Notes: a model not told the origin generated them from the letters alone. 64,000 nucleotides of DNA from Agrypnia vestita (GCA_016648135.1 JADDOH010002290.1:186001-250000), one strand, 5' to 3'; numbered from the stretch's first letter, positions 35,723-47,214 are shown. Made by a program: numbers and translations.

Positions 35723-36609
35723 AAAAAAAAATAGTACAGTTTATTAGTATTTTAAGTATTTTAGTAGTTATATATATATCTATATTTTAAGAAAAAATCT
35801 ATTTCAGAGTATCTTATAAGAAAAGCATAAAGTCAATGTTTTCATTTTATTTAATAACAGTTTTGAAATCGAACTAATTTTGAAAAAATTAAAATATGAA
35901 ATTACGGACGGACATTTGAAATTGTCATTATTTTTATTGTTGGGATTGTTACTTTTTGGTCAATTGGTACAATTTCGAGCACAGTGAATAATTTATTCTT
36001 CACTATGCATTATAATTTATAATTTTTGTTTTGCCTTCTGTAACCCTTTTTATTCAACTTTTCCCCACCAATCTTCTGTCATTGTTATATGGATAAATGA
36101 AAATAATATTAACATATTTCAAAATGTATTATATGTGTATATAAAAGCTTTAGACATTTTTTTTTGATTACTTATATTGATATATGATAGACATTATTGT
36201 ACCTTTATTTATTATATTTTTCCATGTCTATTGCGTATTCAATGATTTATAAGTAAGGCTAGTACAATTTCTAGATAGATATTTATTGTTTATAGTCCAC
36301 AAAATAGGGATAAAATAGCAACGCGTACGAAATCTTAATGAAAGGAGTTACAACACATTGGAGGTTTTGTATCAAAGTATGAGTTGTGTTTCAACTTGCT
36401 GAACCTTCCCAAAAAGTGAGTGCAAGAAGCAGCTGAATGCGGATGGTAGAGATGTGTGGCATTCACGAAGAGAAATATTTACCCAGAAAAGTGGCTAAAC
36501 TGGATTGACTTAAAATAATATTTACTAGCCTGCAAAAATATATCTACACATTTGAACATAACAAATATTTTGTAAAATTTCCAAAAGTCGTATCGTAGAC
36601 TTCAAATCC

Positions 36610-37000
36610 ATTTTGAATGAACAAAACACATACTGTTCTGTGGACGACAACCGGTACAGGCTCTACGCGGTCGCCGTCTCAGCCGTCGATAATCGACGCC
36701 GATAACCCAAGACGACGTCGGTTTTTTTTCACCGGCCGGGGTGAGCGGACCGGGGGTGGGGGTGGGTGGCGCTGGGCGTGTCCGGAGCGGGAGGCGGGGC
36801 GTGCCGGCGCAGGCGCCGCGGCGCTTAACGGATTAGGCGTCGCGAGGAAGTGAGCGCGGATTGGTTAGCTAATCCGGCGGGCAGCGCACGGATTGGCTGG
36901 CTTATCCGCCGGATAATGCGCAGTGGATTTGGCGCCGACTATATCCGCCTATATCCGCCGGAACAGCGGGCACTCCCCCTGGGGCGTAAGTTCGACGCGT
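36610..37000 (+). promoter_or_regulatory. GC/CpG-rich promoter-like island with splice donor
   Basis: About 350 bp of strongly GC- and CpG-rich DNA sits in AT-rich surroundings. It holds GC boxes (GGGAGGCGGGGCG), a G-run with GGGCGTG, two inverted CCAAT boxes (GGATTGG at about 36857 and 36890), repeated TATCCGCC words and GGCGCAGGCGCCGCGGCGC. GGGGC|GTAAGTTC near 36981-36990 is a consensus splice donor on the plus strand. This suits an upstream non-coding first exon, perhaps of the gene whose coding starts at 56611, or a promoter of an unseen transcript. No TATA or clear Inr was found. The open frame through it may be a by-product of GC content. A TE origin is not excluded. Confidence 0.45.
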
Positions 37001-38344
37001 TTGGATACGGTTTGTGGTAGTTTTATATTTGCTTACGTCAACAAATGTTGGGTATATATACTTCATATCCACTTAAAATTAACCACATCCTACATTATAA
37101 CATACTTCACGATAATCAAAACCTTTTTGGTTTTGATACAAAGAAAATTATTTAAATAGGTGTACTATGTTTATAATAGATTTTTATCCATAAAATCATA
37201 CTCAAATGTATACATAAAGTCGTTTAGATTTTATTATATAAAAATTAACTGCATATCGAGAAACAGAAATGCCAAAACATTCCTTAATGCGCTCTACGTA
37301 TCTTTTTTATTCCGGAAAATTTTTGTGTCGGCCTTCTTCGACAAATTTTTGAATATTTTACATATTTAGAAGAATTTTTTTCTCATTTTATAATAAATAA
37401 ATGATTTGATTCATTCATTATATGTGAATTTTTAGGCCATATTTTTGGTTTTACATATATCCATATGTTTTAATGTGAGTTCAAATGAGTGATTCAAACA
37501 TTCTTCCTTTATCTTTTTTTCAATATATACTTTTTTAAGGACTTGGCTATTTCTTAATTTGCTTATTATGAAGGTATGCCATGTATTCGATATAACATCC
37601 CAATTTTTTGCAATTTTTACTTCTTGGTCACAAATATAAAATCAAAAATTTCTAAATATATTTAGCTAATTAGATAAAGGTACGTTTGGCGTGGGAGATA
37701 GATAATACACACAGGTCTATGATATGAAGATATCTATGGTTGATTTAATTTTCGAAGGCTTTCATCCGGCAGTAGACAGATGAGAAATGTGTACGATCAT
37801 TATTACGGGAGCCTGTATTTAACGTATTAATGCCATTCAGTGTGTCTTTTTAGAGGTACTTTAACGAAGGTTTTATTTTAAGTAACTCCTAAATAAGAAA
37901 TTACTTTCTTTTTAAATTAATTGGAAGTTACTAAAACATTAGAAGAACTCCATACAGTAGCAGGCACAACACAAAATGTTTTGTTATTATAATGTTTTAT
38001 TTCATTTTCATCATCCCTACAATATTGCCCATGGATAGTTTCATCGACAATATTACTTTAAAAATAATCACTTTAAATGTTTTACATTTTTTTTGTTTTT
38101 TTTTTTAAATATATATTTTCTTTACAATACTACAATTTAATGTTACACTGTTACTAAATAATAATAAATAATATTCATTTTATAAACAGAAGAGATAAAA
38201 AGACAAGAACAATTTTAAGTAAAAAAGCAAAAAAAGAAATTTTATGTACAAAGTTACAAATTTTTAAGTAATAGTAAGTATTTTAGACTTTAGTTTAGAA
38301 ACACAGATTGACAATTTTTTTTTATATGTGTGCCTCAATAATAT
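37001..38344. other. AT-rich stretch with no recognised gene
   Basis: Nothing recognisable was seen beyond A/T runs. Confidence 0.4.
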
Positions 38345-38760
38345 GTCATATCAATCTATACTACTATATAAAGAGGTAAAGTTTGTAAGTTTGGATCTAG
38401 GATGTAATCTTCGAAACTTCTGATCCGATTTCAAAATTTTTTTCATCAATATTTAGAATGGACTTTCAAAGTGGACATAAGTTATATATTATCCCGTTAA
38501 AATAAAAGGGCTTTTCATGGTGACCTATTTTACAACTAAAGACGACGAAAAAATGACCGAGCGATGCGTTTTTGCAAACGCTGCCTTAACGACTAGAGGT
38601 ATAAAAATACTTTTTACAGAGAAGTTGTAGAACTCAAAAAGTTTTATAAAAAGTCTGCGACGATATGTATCTATATGTTAAGGTTAATACACAAATTGAT
38701 GAAATATGACTAAAAGTTACTAAAAATCTACGCGTGCGAAGCCACGCGGTTAAGATAGTA
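38345..38760 (+). mobile_element. Helitron-like non-autonomous element
   Basis: It opens TCTATACTACTATATAAAG and ends with ACGCGTGCGAAGCCACGCGG, which forms a GCGTG/CACGC hairpin. This is the usual layout of abundant insect non-autonomous elements, although the terminal CTRR is decayed. A 3' fragment recurs at 32200-32310. Confidence 0.45.
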
Positions 38761-38929
38761 CACTATATTAACACTACACCTCGTCGTCTGGTAGACTTAA
38801 CACTGGCATCATTTAAGAGGGGTACTAGATGGTCATCACCCAAGTTTGAGAAAATCTCAAGCTTTGGCGTTATGTAATGTGTACGATACAGTAAGAATCT
38901 TATTTTTAAATTGCTCCTTCCAGTGACAT

Positions 38930-39850
38930 TGGTGAGTGCTTCGATAGATAGATAAAGAACTTAAAAAACCATCATGGTGCATGCATCGATAGATAAAGAA
39001 ATTAAAAACCATCATGGTGCATGCATCGATAGATAAAGAAATTAAAAACCATCATGGTGCATGCATCGATAGATAAAGAAATTAATAACCATCATGGTGC
39101 ATGCATCGATAGGTAAAGAAATTAATAACTATCATGGTGCATGCATCGATAGATAAAGAAATTAAAAACCATCATGGTGCATGCATCGATAGATAAATAA
39201 ATTAAAAACCATCATGGTGCATGCATCGATAGATAAAGAAATTAAAAAACATCATGGTGCATGCATCGATAGATAAATAAATTAAAAACCATCATGGTGC
39301 ATGCATCGATAGATAAAGAAATTAATAACCATCATGGTGCATGCATCGATAGATAAATAAATTAAAAACCATCATGGTGCATGCATCGATAGATAAAGAA
39401 ATTAAAAAACATCATGGTGCATGCATCGATAGATAAAGAAATTAAAAACCATCATGGTGCATGCATCGATAGATAAAGAAATTAATAACCATCATGGTGC
39501 ATGCATCGATAGATAAAGAAATTAATAACCATCATGGTGCATGCATCGATAGATAAAGAAATTAATAACCATCATGGTGCATGCATCGATAGATAAAGAA
39601 ATTAATAACTATCATGGTGCATGCATCGATAGATAAAGAAATTAAAAACCATCATGGTGCATGCATCGATAGATAAATAAATTAAAAACCATCATGGTGC
39701 ATGCATCGATAGATAAAGAAATTAAAAAACATCATGGTGAGTGCATCGATGGATAAAGAACTTTAAAAACATCATGGTGAGTGCATCGATAGATAAAAAA
39801 CTTTTAAAAAAATCATGTTGAGTGCATCAATAAATAAAGAACCTAAAGAT
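38930..39850. repeat. 40-bp minisatellite, about 22 units
   Basis: The unit is CATCGATAGATAAAGAAATT + AAAAACCATCATGGTGCATG. Nineteen consecutive core units from about 38984 to 39745 are exactly 40 bp long and differ only at a few sites: AAAGAA or AAATAA, and AAAAACC, AATAACC, AAAAAAC or AATAACT. Edge units on both sides carry GTGAGTGC in place of GTGCATGC and show more changes (39745-39850 and the first unit). Five successive variant units at 39064-39263 recur in the same order at 39544-39743, 12 units (480 bp) later, with one substitution. No coding is present. Confidence 0.95.
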
Positions 39851-39929
39851 ATCAATGTAACGGAATCTTATGATTTTTTCCTACTCTGCTCTCTCTTATA
39901 TACGGTATTGTCAATGGCAACATTTAACT

Positions 39930-40260
39930 TCTTAACTAACTAACCGTCACGGGTAAAGGCAGAGAGGTTAGAACGCCACACTCTTCTATCGTGGGGCACC
40001 ACTATTGCTTCAACCACATTCATACATTTTCTCTTGTCCGTTCTTCGATTTTTGAAACTTTTAACTGTGCCGTTCCCTATTATTTAGTTTATGTGATCGT
40101 GCCAAGTCTTTCACGGACGCCTTGAGTGCCTGCTGCCTTCATTATTCGCCTCGTATATTTTCTTTTACAACCTCTCTTCACTCATACGTTTCCGTATAAT
40201 ATGCACTCATACCCGCTGCTAACCAACATATTATGATAATTTTGGCGCTGACGTTGCATT
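39930..40260 (-). pseudogene. LINE (endonuclease-RT type) C-terminal fragment
   Basis: The minus strand carries the same ending as 52555-52821 (..KIYEA..G.R.GRPRKTWHDQI.., ..MRRCMNV.EA..) but is badly decayed. It points away from a plus-strand copy at 40320-40700. Confidence 0.5.
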
Positions 40261-40319
40261 GATGGGATTTTATCTACCTTTTCACAGGTAGGTAATTTAT
40301 ACTTGTTCTGAAATAATAC

Positions 40320-40700
40320 TGATGTGTGGAATTGAAGCCTGGAGTTGGTAGAAGAGGAACGAAAGTACTCTGAATGTATCTTAGTCCCCTAGACGTATGT
40401 GTAGCAAATCCATTTATAATAGGGTAAAGAATGAAATATTAGGAATGAATGTAAAGCTGATCTTAGCATAATTAATAGACTTAAAAAAGGGTCGCTCAGG
40501 TGGTTTGGGTATATTGAACGAACGAATGAGGACATAATGGTAAGAAAGATATATAACGTAAATATTGACGGCACCAGAAACAGAGGGCGACCAGATTAAC
40601 CAGATACTGGAAGATGGTCCCATTTAAGCCTCAATAACCGTCAAGCTTGCATGCGAAGGTATATAAATGTGGATGAGGCGAGAGTTGAAACTGCGCAACG
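40320..40700 (+). pseudogene. LINE C-terminal fragment, plus-strand copy
   Basis: NEILGMNVKLI.., SLRWFGYIERTNEDIMVRKI then YNVNIDGTRNRGRPD and NNRQACMRRYINVDEARVE form the well-known tail of insect endonuclease/reverse transcriptase proteins, interrupted by stops. Confidence 0.65.
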
Positions 40701-40779
40701 GTAAGTTCTAAAATTATTTTGCAAATACCTGTAATGGTTTCACGATAATTCTCCCTCATTCAATAGATTATTTCGTGCA

Positions 40780-41065
40780 AATAAGATCACAATGGCTTCG
40801 TGCCCGCCCGGCGAGATAATCCAGAGCGCCTACTTTGGCAGAAGTCGGAGATTTAAAATATGTTTATGGCACCGGTTCACCTTGAAGAGGGAGTCCGTCT
40901 AAATCTCCGAAAAGATCTGTCCCTAGCAGCAGTTTATTGGGCGCTTTAGAAGATATACACAACGTTTATTGCCCGACTGTAAAGTTTTACGACGGTCAGC
41001 CTTTTGAGCTTTCGATCCGATAACTCCCAACTAACGGGTTGCAGAACATCGCTGGACCACTGCTT
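40780..41065. other. GC-richer segment of unknown nature
   Basis: About 280 bp with balanced composition and short frames (RARPARRDNPERLLWQKSE..). Neither strand gives a recognised domain. It may be TE sequence or a conserved non-coding element. Confidence 0.25.
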
Positions 41066-41194
41066 GGACAATTTTGGTAAGGTGCATTTTTGTATTGTAA
41101 TCACGTACACAAAATGTTTTTTTTATATATTAAAAAACACATTATGATTGTGAAGCTGCAATTTCAGAACAATTTCTGTGGATTATTAACAAAT

Positions 41195-41485
41195 TTAGTA
41201 ATCAATTGGAAAAGGCATCTAATTAACGAAAAAATATTTTAGCTGCTACCGGGATTCGAACCAACGGACAATTATAAAAAGTGGATTGCTTTAAAAAATT
41301 GAATAATATGTATGTTAATCAAATAAAAAGAGACTACATAATTTACCAAGCTGCCGTGGCGAAATTGAATAACGCGCCATTCCCGGATAGAATGGAGATC
41401 CGTTGGTTTGAATCCCGGTAGCAGCTAAAATATTTTTTCGTTAATTTGATTTTTCTGTATGTCTTTTCTAATTGATTAATAAATT
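41195..41485. mobile_element. Head-to-head inverted pair of tRNA-like SINEs
   Basis: The right arm holds a 76-nt tRNA-like segment (41350-41425) whose ends GCTGCCG and CGGTAGC can pair and which has a CCATTC..GAATGG anticodon-type stem. It is followed by a tail (TAAAATATTTTTTCGTTAAT..TCTTTTCTAATTGATTAAT). The left arm (41195-41270) is the inverse of the same tail and 3' head. The T-arm is about three bases short, so it is not a functional tRNA. A third copy is at 53441-53561 on the minus strand. Confidence 0.7.
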
Positions 41486-42394
41486 ATTTTTTTTTAGTTA
41501 TTTTTTTGGTTTTTGTTGAAATCAAAAAATTAGTAAATGTGTATTCTGATTTAAAATAATATTATATTTAAAAAAAAATCTTTTATAAATAATTACTGCG
41601 CAGGAGAGAATATTTATTTTAACAGAACGCAATACTAAGAGCGATCATAGTAAGTATATATAAAAGCTTGGGGCGCTTTCTTCTTGTTCATGCGAAGAAA
41701 GAATGATATATTAAAAGCAAAGAGCTTATAATACTGCAGTTTTATAGTTTATTATAAATTAAGTGTAAAATTAAAATTTATACATAATGTAATGAAATCC
41801 TTGCGTTTAAACTGTATATACACTTTTTCAAGATGTAAAAATAAAACGGCAACCATAATTTTTTTTTTTTTTAATCTTGACGATGACACGAAGCCTTTAA
41901 AGTGACATGAGTGACATCTTTCGACACTGCCGTTGAATATTGAAAAAAAAAACATAAAGTTAACTATCAAAATTTTTTTCCAGGTGGTTTACTTGTATAT
42001 CATAAAGATAAATACTAAATACGCATTACTATTTTTTTATATTTCTGTAATCTGTTCACAATCTTTTACTTTTGGGCTCTTCTACCTTCATAGACAAACA
42101 TATACAGCTTGATATTAAAAACACTCATAGAAAAATAAATTTTGAAAATTATAAAATCATTTTAAAAAAAATTGCGAAAAAGTTTATCAATATTTTAAAT
42201 TTATTATATATAAAATTTACTTTAGAATGCAACCTATTAATATGCATAATCAATGTTGGGATGTTTTTAACCTCAAAACTTCAACACCATTTTTTAAATA
42301 ATAGAATCTGACAGATGTCTCTGGCCGTGGTACAAAGTCCGATAAAATACCGCGTCAGTATTGTAAATAAATAATAATTGTAATTTACACACAG

Positions 42395-43414
42395 ATCAAT
42401 TGAATCTAATCTCTTAGAATTTACGGACATTGTATTTAAGGCGATGGATAAAGGATTACAAGTAGATGCACTCTACACGGATTTCTCAAAAGCCTTTGAT
42501 AAAATCAACCATCAAATACTTTTGAGGAAACTGCGACACCTGAGTATACACGGCGATTTATACAGATGGTTTAGATCCTATATCAATAACCGAAGCCAGG
42601 CGGTAGCAATACGCGAGTTTAACTCTAACTCAAAGATCACATCTTGGCCCAATTTAATTTTTAATTTACATCAATGACATCAAGCTTTGTTTTCTGCATG
42701 CTGAATTATCTTTGTTCGCGGATGATGCAAACATTTACAAACAGATAGAGTCTCCCACTGATTGTTTGTTGCTTCAAGATGACATTAATAGACTCTTAAA
42801 GTACTGCAAAAATAACCAACTTTTCGTAAATATCGATAAATATCATATCATTTTATTCTCCAAAAAAAGAAAAAATTTATCCTATAATTATCATATCAAC
42901 ATCTGCGCTCAGGTGAGGGATCTCGGTGTCGTCTTAGATTCTACACATATGGAATCGGTAATTCCTTAAGCATATCGACTCCTTGGTTTCATTGTCAGAG
43001 CGACAAACCCATTTCAATCACCGTATGCATTAATCACTTTGTATTTTTCATTTGTACGCAGTCAACTGGAGTTTGGATCAGTAGTCTGGAATACTCATTA
43101 TTCTACATACATACAGTGAGCGACTTGAAAATATCCAACACAAATTTTTCAATAGTTTATATTTCCGTTCCCGTTTAGAATTCAACTCATACACAGAAAG
43201 CGAGTGTTATCATAAAACCTCTCTATTACATCGAAGATGCATACAAGATCTTTATAAAATCTTGAATAACTTGGTTGACTCACCCTATTCAGGTCAGAAG
43301 TCCTTCAAATATTGGTTACAGTGTTTCTCGCTGACAGACAAGTTAAACTACACAAACGCATATAGAAATATAGAAAAACGTTTTAGAGAACAAAATAAAT
43401 ATAAAAATATCTAA
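42395..43414 (+). pseudogene. Non-LTR retrotransposon reverse transcriptase, 5'-truncated
   Basis: It encodes the RT catalytic region and C-terminus of a jockey/CR1-like LINE. In order: motif A (VDALYTDFSKAFDKINHQIL, about 42460), a frame change near 42640, LGP..FLIYINDIKL, the catalytic FADD box (LFADDANIYKQ, about 42712), NKYHIILFSKKRK, RDLGVVLD, then ..RSQLEFGSVVWN, RLENIQHKFFNSLYFRSRLE and a stop at 43412-43414. The endonuclease and ORF1 are absent. At least one frameshift and several stops separate the parts. Such elements copy themselves by target-primed reverse transcription; this one is dead on arrival or decayed. Confidence 0.8.
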
Positions 43415-43706
43415 TTTATTTTGGTGTAATACGGTTTTATATGGCATGTGTCCACGGATGAGATTTTAGTCTCGACATTCTCTAAGGCAGGAATTCTCCC
43501 CAACGAGAGTGTTCTGAGACTACTCTTTCGTGGAGCAGAATGTACATATCAAATCTCAGAGATTCGAACACCGTCACTCATCAAAAGAGTGTTTCATATT
43601 TATTTTGTCGTCACGTTCTCTGTAAGCTGAACGCCAACCATTGATGTTATGTTCGTTCGAATTAAAAAAAAACAAAAATAAATCATTTGGCGTTAGGTTA
43701 GGTTAC

Positions 43707-44044
43707 CTTTCAAGCTTTTTCACCTTACCAATTTGCTTCAGGTGGATTAAAACAGTTTTATCACTAACACCGCAGCCTGCAGCTAACTCGGATGTGGTTT
43801 GCAATGGATCCGCTTCCACAATAGCCTTCAATTCTTCATTATCAACTTTGGTCTCCGGCCGTCCACGGGGCTTGTTCTGCAGGTCGAAATTTCCAGAACG
43901 AAAACGTTGAAACCAAAAACGCACTGTGTTTTCTTTTGCGGCACTGTCGCCATACACATCATTAATCCTTCGAGCCGTTTCTGCAGCACTGGTGCCACGG
44001 TGAAACTCGTACTCGTAAATAACGCGATATTTCAAGTTTTTCAT
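43707..44044 (-). pseudogene. Mariner transposase N-terminal fragment
   Basis: It starts MKNLKYRVIYEYEFHRGTSA at 44044, covers both helix-turn-helix motifs (..VRFWFQRFRSGNFDLQNKPR.., ..SELAAGCGVSDKTVLIHLKQ..) and stops at IGKVKKLER, before the WVPHEL linker. All catalytic residues are lost. If made, the product could bind TIRs without catalysing transposition; that is inference only. Confidence 0.9.
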
Positions 44045-44232
44045 TTCGTAAACTGAGTGACGCAAAGAAAAAAACAATTGAGGAAAAAACAAATGAATTA
44101 TAATTTTCAAAACACAAATACATGAGTAAATAGCTGTATAAATTTGGATTTGGAATTCCCAACCAAAGAGAAGATATTTGAGATCAAATTTGCCAGTACG
44201 GCAAAACGCCAATTTCATATGTAAGGACCTAA
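43707..44232 (-). mobile_element. Cecropia-type mariner, truncated
   Basis: It retains one TIR (ending 44232, followed by TA) and the 5' third of the transposase. The other side stops abruptly at 43707 beside GGCGTTAGGTTAGGTTACC. The rest of the element and the left TIR are missing. Confidence 0.9.
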
Positions 44233-44895
44233 TATATACAACATAAGTTCCATAGTGAACACATTCTCATTATCTATAACCAATTTTGTCTATTTATGTT
44301 TTAATGCATTAAATAATTTTATGACAATTTTTGAAACCGCCATATTCTTACAAATTGGTGTAAAATCTTGTAGTAGTAAAATACATCTATCACATTTTAT
44401 AAGAGATAGCAAAACGATTACTGATAACACGATACTCTTTTCTTAATCTTATTTTATTCTTATATTATCCGATTACAGTTTCAAATTTCTTTATTATCAT
44501 TGATGAACATAATAAATCTTCAAATTATAATTATTATACATACAAGCCAATATTTTTCCAACAACCAGACAACGAAATGTCCCAGAATTGATTGTTTATC
44601 GTCATATATCAACAATATACGAAATACATATTCTAAGAAACCAGTTGCCTGTCGCTGGTTGTATTTACTTAGCCTTCCTGGGGGTATTATCAACATATAG
44701 AGTGTCTCATAGCTAGCAGCAAAAACCTTACAGGTGAACTTCTGCCTTGATGTTCAAGCAACCATGACCTGATATCAATAGTTATGGAAATATGCAATAC
44801 TAAAGTTTGCATTTTTTTTTCAATATGTCTGGCTTATTTTTTGCAAAAAGTTGAATTGTCATCATCACGAAAAATACATTCCCTTCAATACAACT

Positions 44896-44965
44896 CAAAT
44901 AAAATGATAAAAACCTTGTAAAAAATTCTGTTTTCTATTTTTGTAAGGTTTTTATCATTTTATTC
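44896..44965. repeat. Foldback, about 27-bp arms
   Basis: AATAAAATGATAAAAACCTT.. and its inverse ..AAGGTTTTTATCATTTTATT surround a short T-rich centre. Confidence 0.75.
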
Positions 44966-45199
44966 GACCAATCTTAAAGCGAATGATTTTTTCATATTTG
45001 ATATAAATAAATAAATAAATAAATATAGCTTTATTCCAGAATGTGGGGAGGTTCGTGCAATCCCACACATTCCATATAAAAGAAAATACACACATTAAAA
45101 ATATTATATAAAACAAAAGAGAAATAGTAAAATCATATAAAATAGAAGAGAAGTATTAAAAGTAATCAAAAGAAATATATGGTAAAATATCGGCTTTAG

Positions 45200-45600
45200 C
45201 GAGCGATGGCAAGTCAATTATGCGGGGCCAGTATCTTTCTCCAGTGTGCATCGATGCTGGATGCTGGAGTAAGACGGGCTTCCAGGATAAGGATATTTCC
45301 GGAGCTGTATATCCTTTCCCTCATCCCTGCCACCCTGGATCTTATGAGGGCTGCAAAGTTGGGAACACGTCCCTCAGTGAACATACCGGAAGCGCTGCAA
45401 TATCTGGGAAGGCCAAACATCATACGAAAGGCGTTGTTATATTGTATGCGAAGTCTTTCTATGCTGCTCTTTTTATAATTTGTCCAGAGTTCACATGTAT
45501 ATAACGTCGCACAGAAGGCAAGGAAGAGCGTTCTTTTTACAGCGGTGCTACAAAGACGAAACCTTCTACACAGCATATAGATACGTTACTGTAATGATTG
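45200..45600 (-). pseudogene. Non-LTR RT C-terminal fragment
   Basis: Minus strand: LYTCELWTNYKKSSIERLRI then QYNNAFRMMFGLPRYCSASG and MFTEGRVPNFAALIRSRVAG, a familiar post-RT region of insect LINEs. It is open over 45214-45576 but has no RT domain. Confidence 0.65.
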
Positions 45601-45768
45601 TTCAATTTTTTCAAAAAATAAGTCAGGAATATTGGAAAAAATGCAAATTTGGATGTCGCATATCTCCTTAACATAGATATTAAGTCTTTATTGCTTGAAC
45701 AATTTCGACTCTTTATCAAAGTAGGAATCTATCTGTAAAGTTTTTGCTACTAGCTATGAGACACCCTG

Positions 45769-47209
45769 CATTTTATTTTTATTATTTTTTAACAAACAGA
45801 CCGTCAACAGGTCATTATTGACCCTCTTATACGTGGTCCTAGAGTGACATTAGAGTACAAAGTATGAATATTTTAAATATGAGTTAATACTATAATAATA
45901 ATAGTTAATATAATAATTACACTCTATATCTACATAATAATCTGATTTCTTATTTTATTTTTCTAAATAAAATATTTTCGTGGGACGTTTTTTGAGAATA
46001 TTTACTGTAATCCGTAACTTATCGACAAAAATGTTCAAATTATAAATATTTTTTAATTCTATAATATTACGGGAAAGATTAATTATTACCAATTTTTTAA
46101 TAAATATGTTTAATACTTTTTAATCCGCTATTAATTACAAATTATATTTAACACAAATTCACTTGGTTTAATTACTGCATTTTTGGTGCCACTAACTGGT
46201 TTCGAACCACCGGTTGTTCTTCGGGGTTAACTACAAAATGAATACATATTACAAAATATGGGCATTTATATATTTTTTTGGCAACAGTTATGTTTTTGTG
46301 TATACCCACCGTATGACATCATTTTCAACGCTTAACATAATTTTATTAATATATTTTTTTGCTACCTCTATTTAATGTGTATTTATTTTTAATATATGTG
46401 CGTGCTGCACTCATAATCATGTGAAGTGAAGAAAATTTCGTTAATCGCAGAAAATTTTTAAAAGCAAAAATATCCTTATTAACAAAAAAATATATATCAT
46501 TCATAATAGGTATGACGAATAAACATGATTTTAAATAATCCTTATACCATTAAAACGGTATTACCGTTTTATACGTGAATAAAAATTATTTTGTGTCGAT
46601 ACTTTTGCGCGTATCGACACATTTCTCAGCGGTCATAGGGACTAAATTATATTAAACTTATATTTAAATACAAGTCTCGTGTCTTTAACATGGAAATATA
46701 TTTATTTTCAGAGAATTGCCTGCCAGTGGCGTTGTTATGCTCAAATATTATCGGAAATTATATAAATCATGTATGACAAAATATGAGTATATTAAATTGT
46801 ATATAATCTTTTGTATCACTCGTTTGTAATTTGTAATGTAAAGTAATGGAGAAGTTACTTGTAGTTCAAATGAGGTGATCTATTTGAATTGTAAATATCT
46901 AAAAGGCAGATTTGAAGAGAAAATGCTTACAAAACGTTCGTTTGATAGTCTGGAAAACGAACTAATATTGTTCAATGTAATTATAACATTCCTCAATAAG
47001 AGCATTGGTTGATTACAGTCCAAAATATCAAAATCGGCTGGTGACATCACACGTGGACAAACTCGTTTAGTACCTAGTGCGTGCGCTTAAAATAAAAATA
47101 TTTGCAACCTAATCACGTGAGGGATGATGTTAAGTCAAACGATGAATTATAATAGTGTACTTAATATAATAAGCTTTCGTTTCAAATATATATAAATAGC
47201 TATTATCTC
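45769..47209. other. AT-rich stretch, one hammerhead-like motif
   Basis: At 46186-46229 on the minus strand: CCCGAAGAAC..GGTTCGAAACCAG, a degenerate member of the dispersed hammerhead-like family. Otherwise nothing was recognised. Confidence 0.4.
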
Positions 47210-47214
47210 CTCGT

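Larger units (their letters stand above)
44698..45768. mobile_element. 1.07-kb inverted-repeat element with an RT fragment inside
   Basis: The termini (AGTGTCTCATAGCTAGCAGC..AAAAACCTTACAG and its inverse ..GTAAAGTTTTTGCTACTAGC..) match over about 36 bp. Weaker inverted similarity continues inward for about 100 bp. TA precedes the left end; CA, perhaps a mutated TA, follows the right. Inside lie a foldback (44896-44965), an (ATAA)n run (45005-45025) and a minus-strand LINE scrap. Confidence 0.6.

Noticed and set aside
36617..36853. Gene product rich in Gly/Arg
   Set aside because: The frame arises from a CpG-rich promoter-like stretch and has no recognisable domain.
38930..39850. CRISPR-like array
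   Set aside because: Regular 40-bp periodicity has no unique spacers; the whole unit repeats, so it is a minisatellite in a eukaryotic genome.
41350..41425. Functional tRNA
   Set aside because: The T-arm is about three bases short, the anticodon loop lacks the usual T33, and it is part of a repeated SINE.
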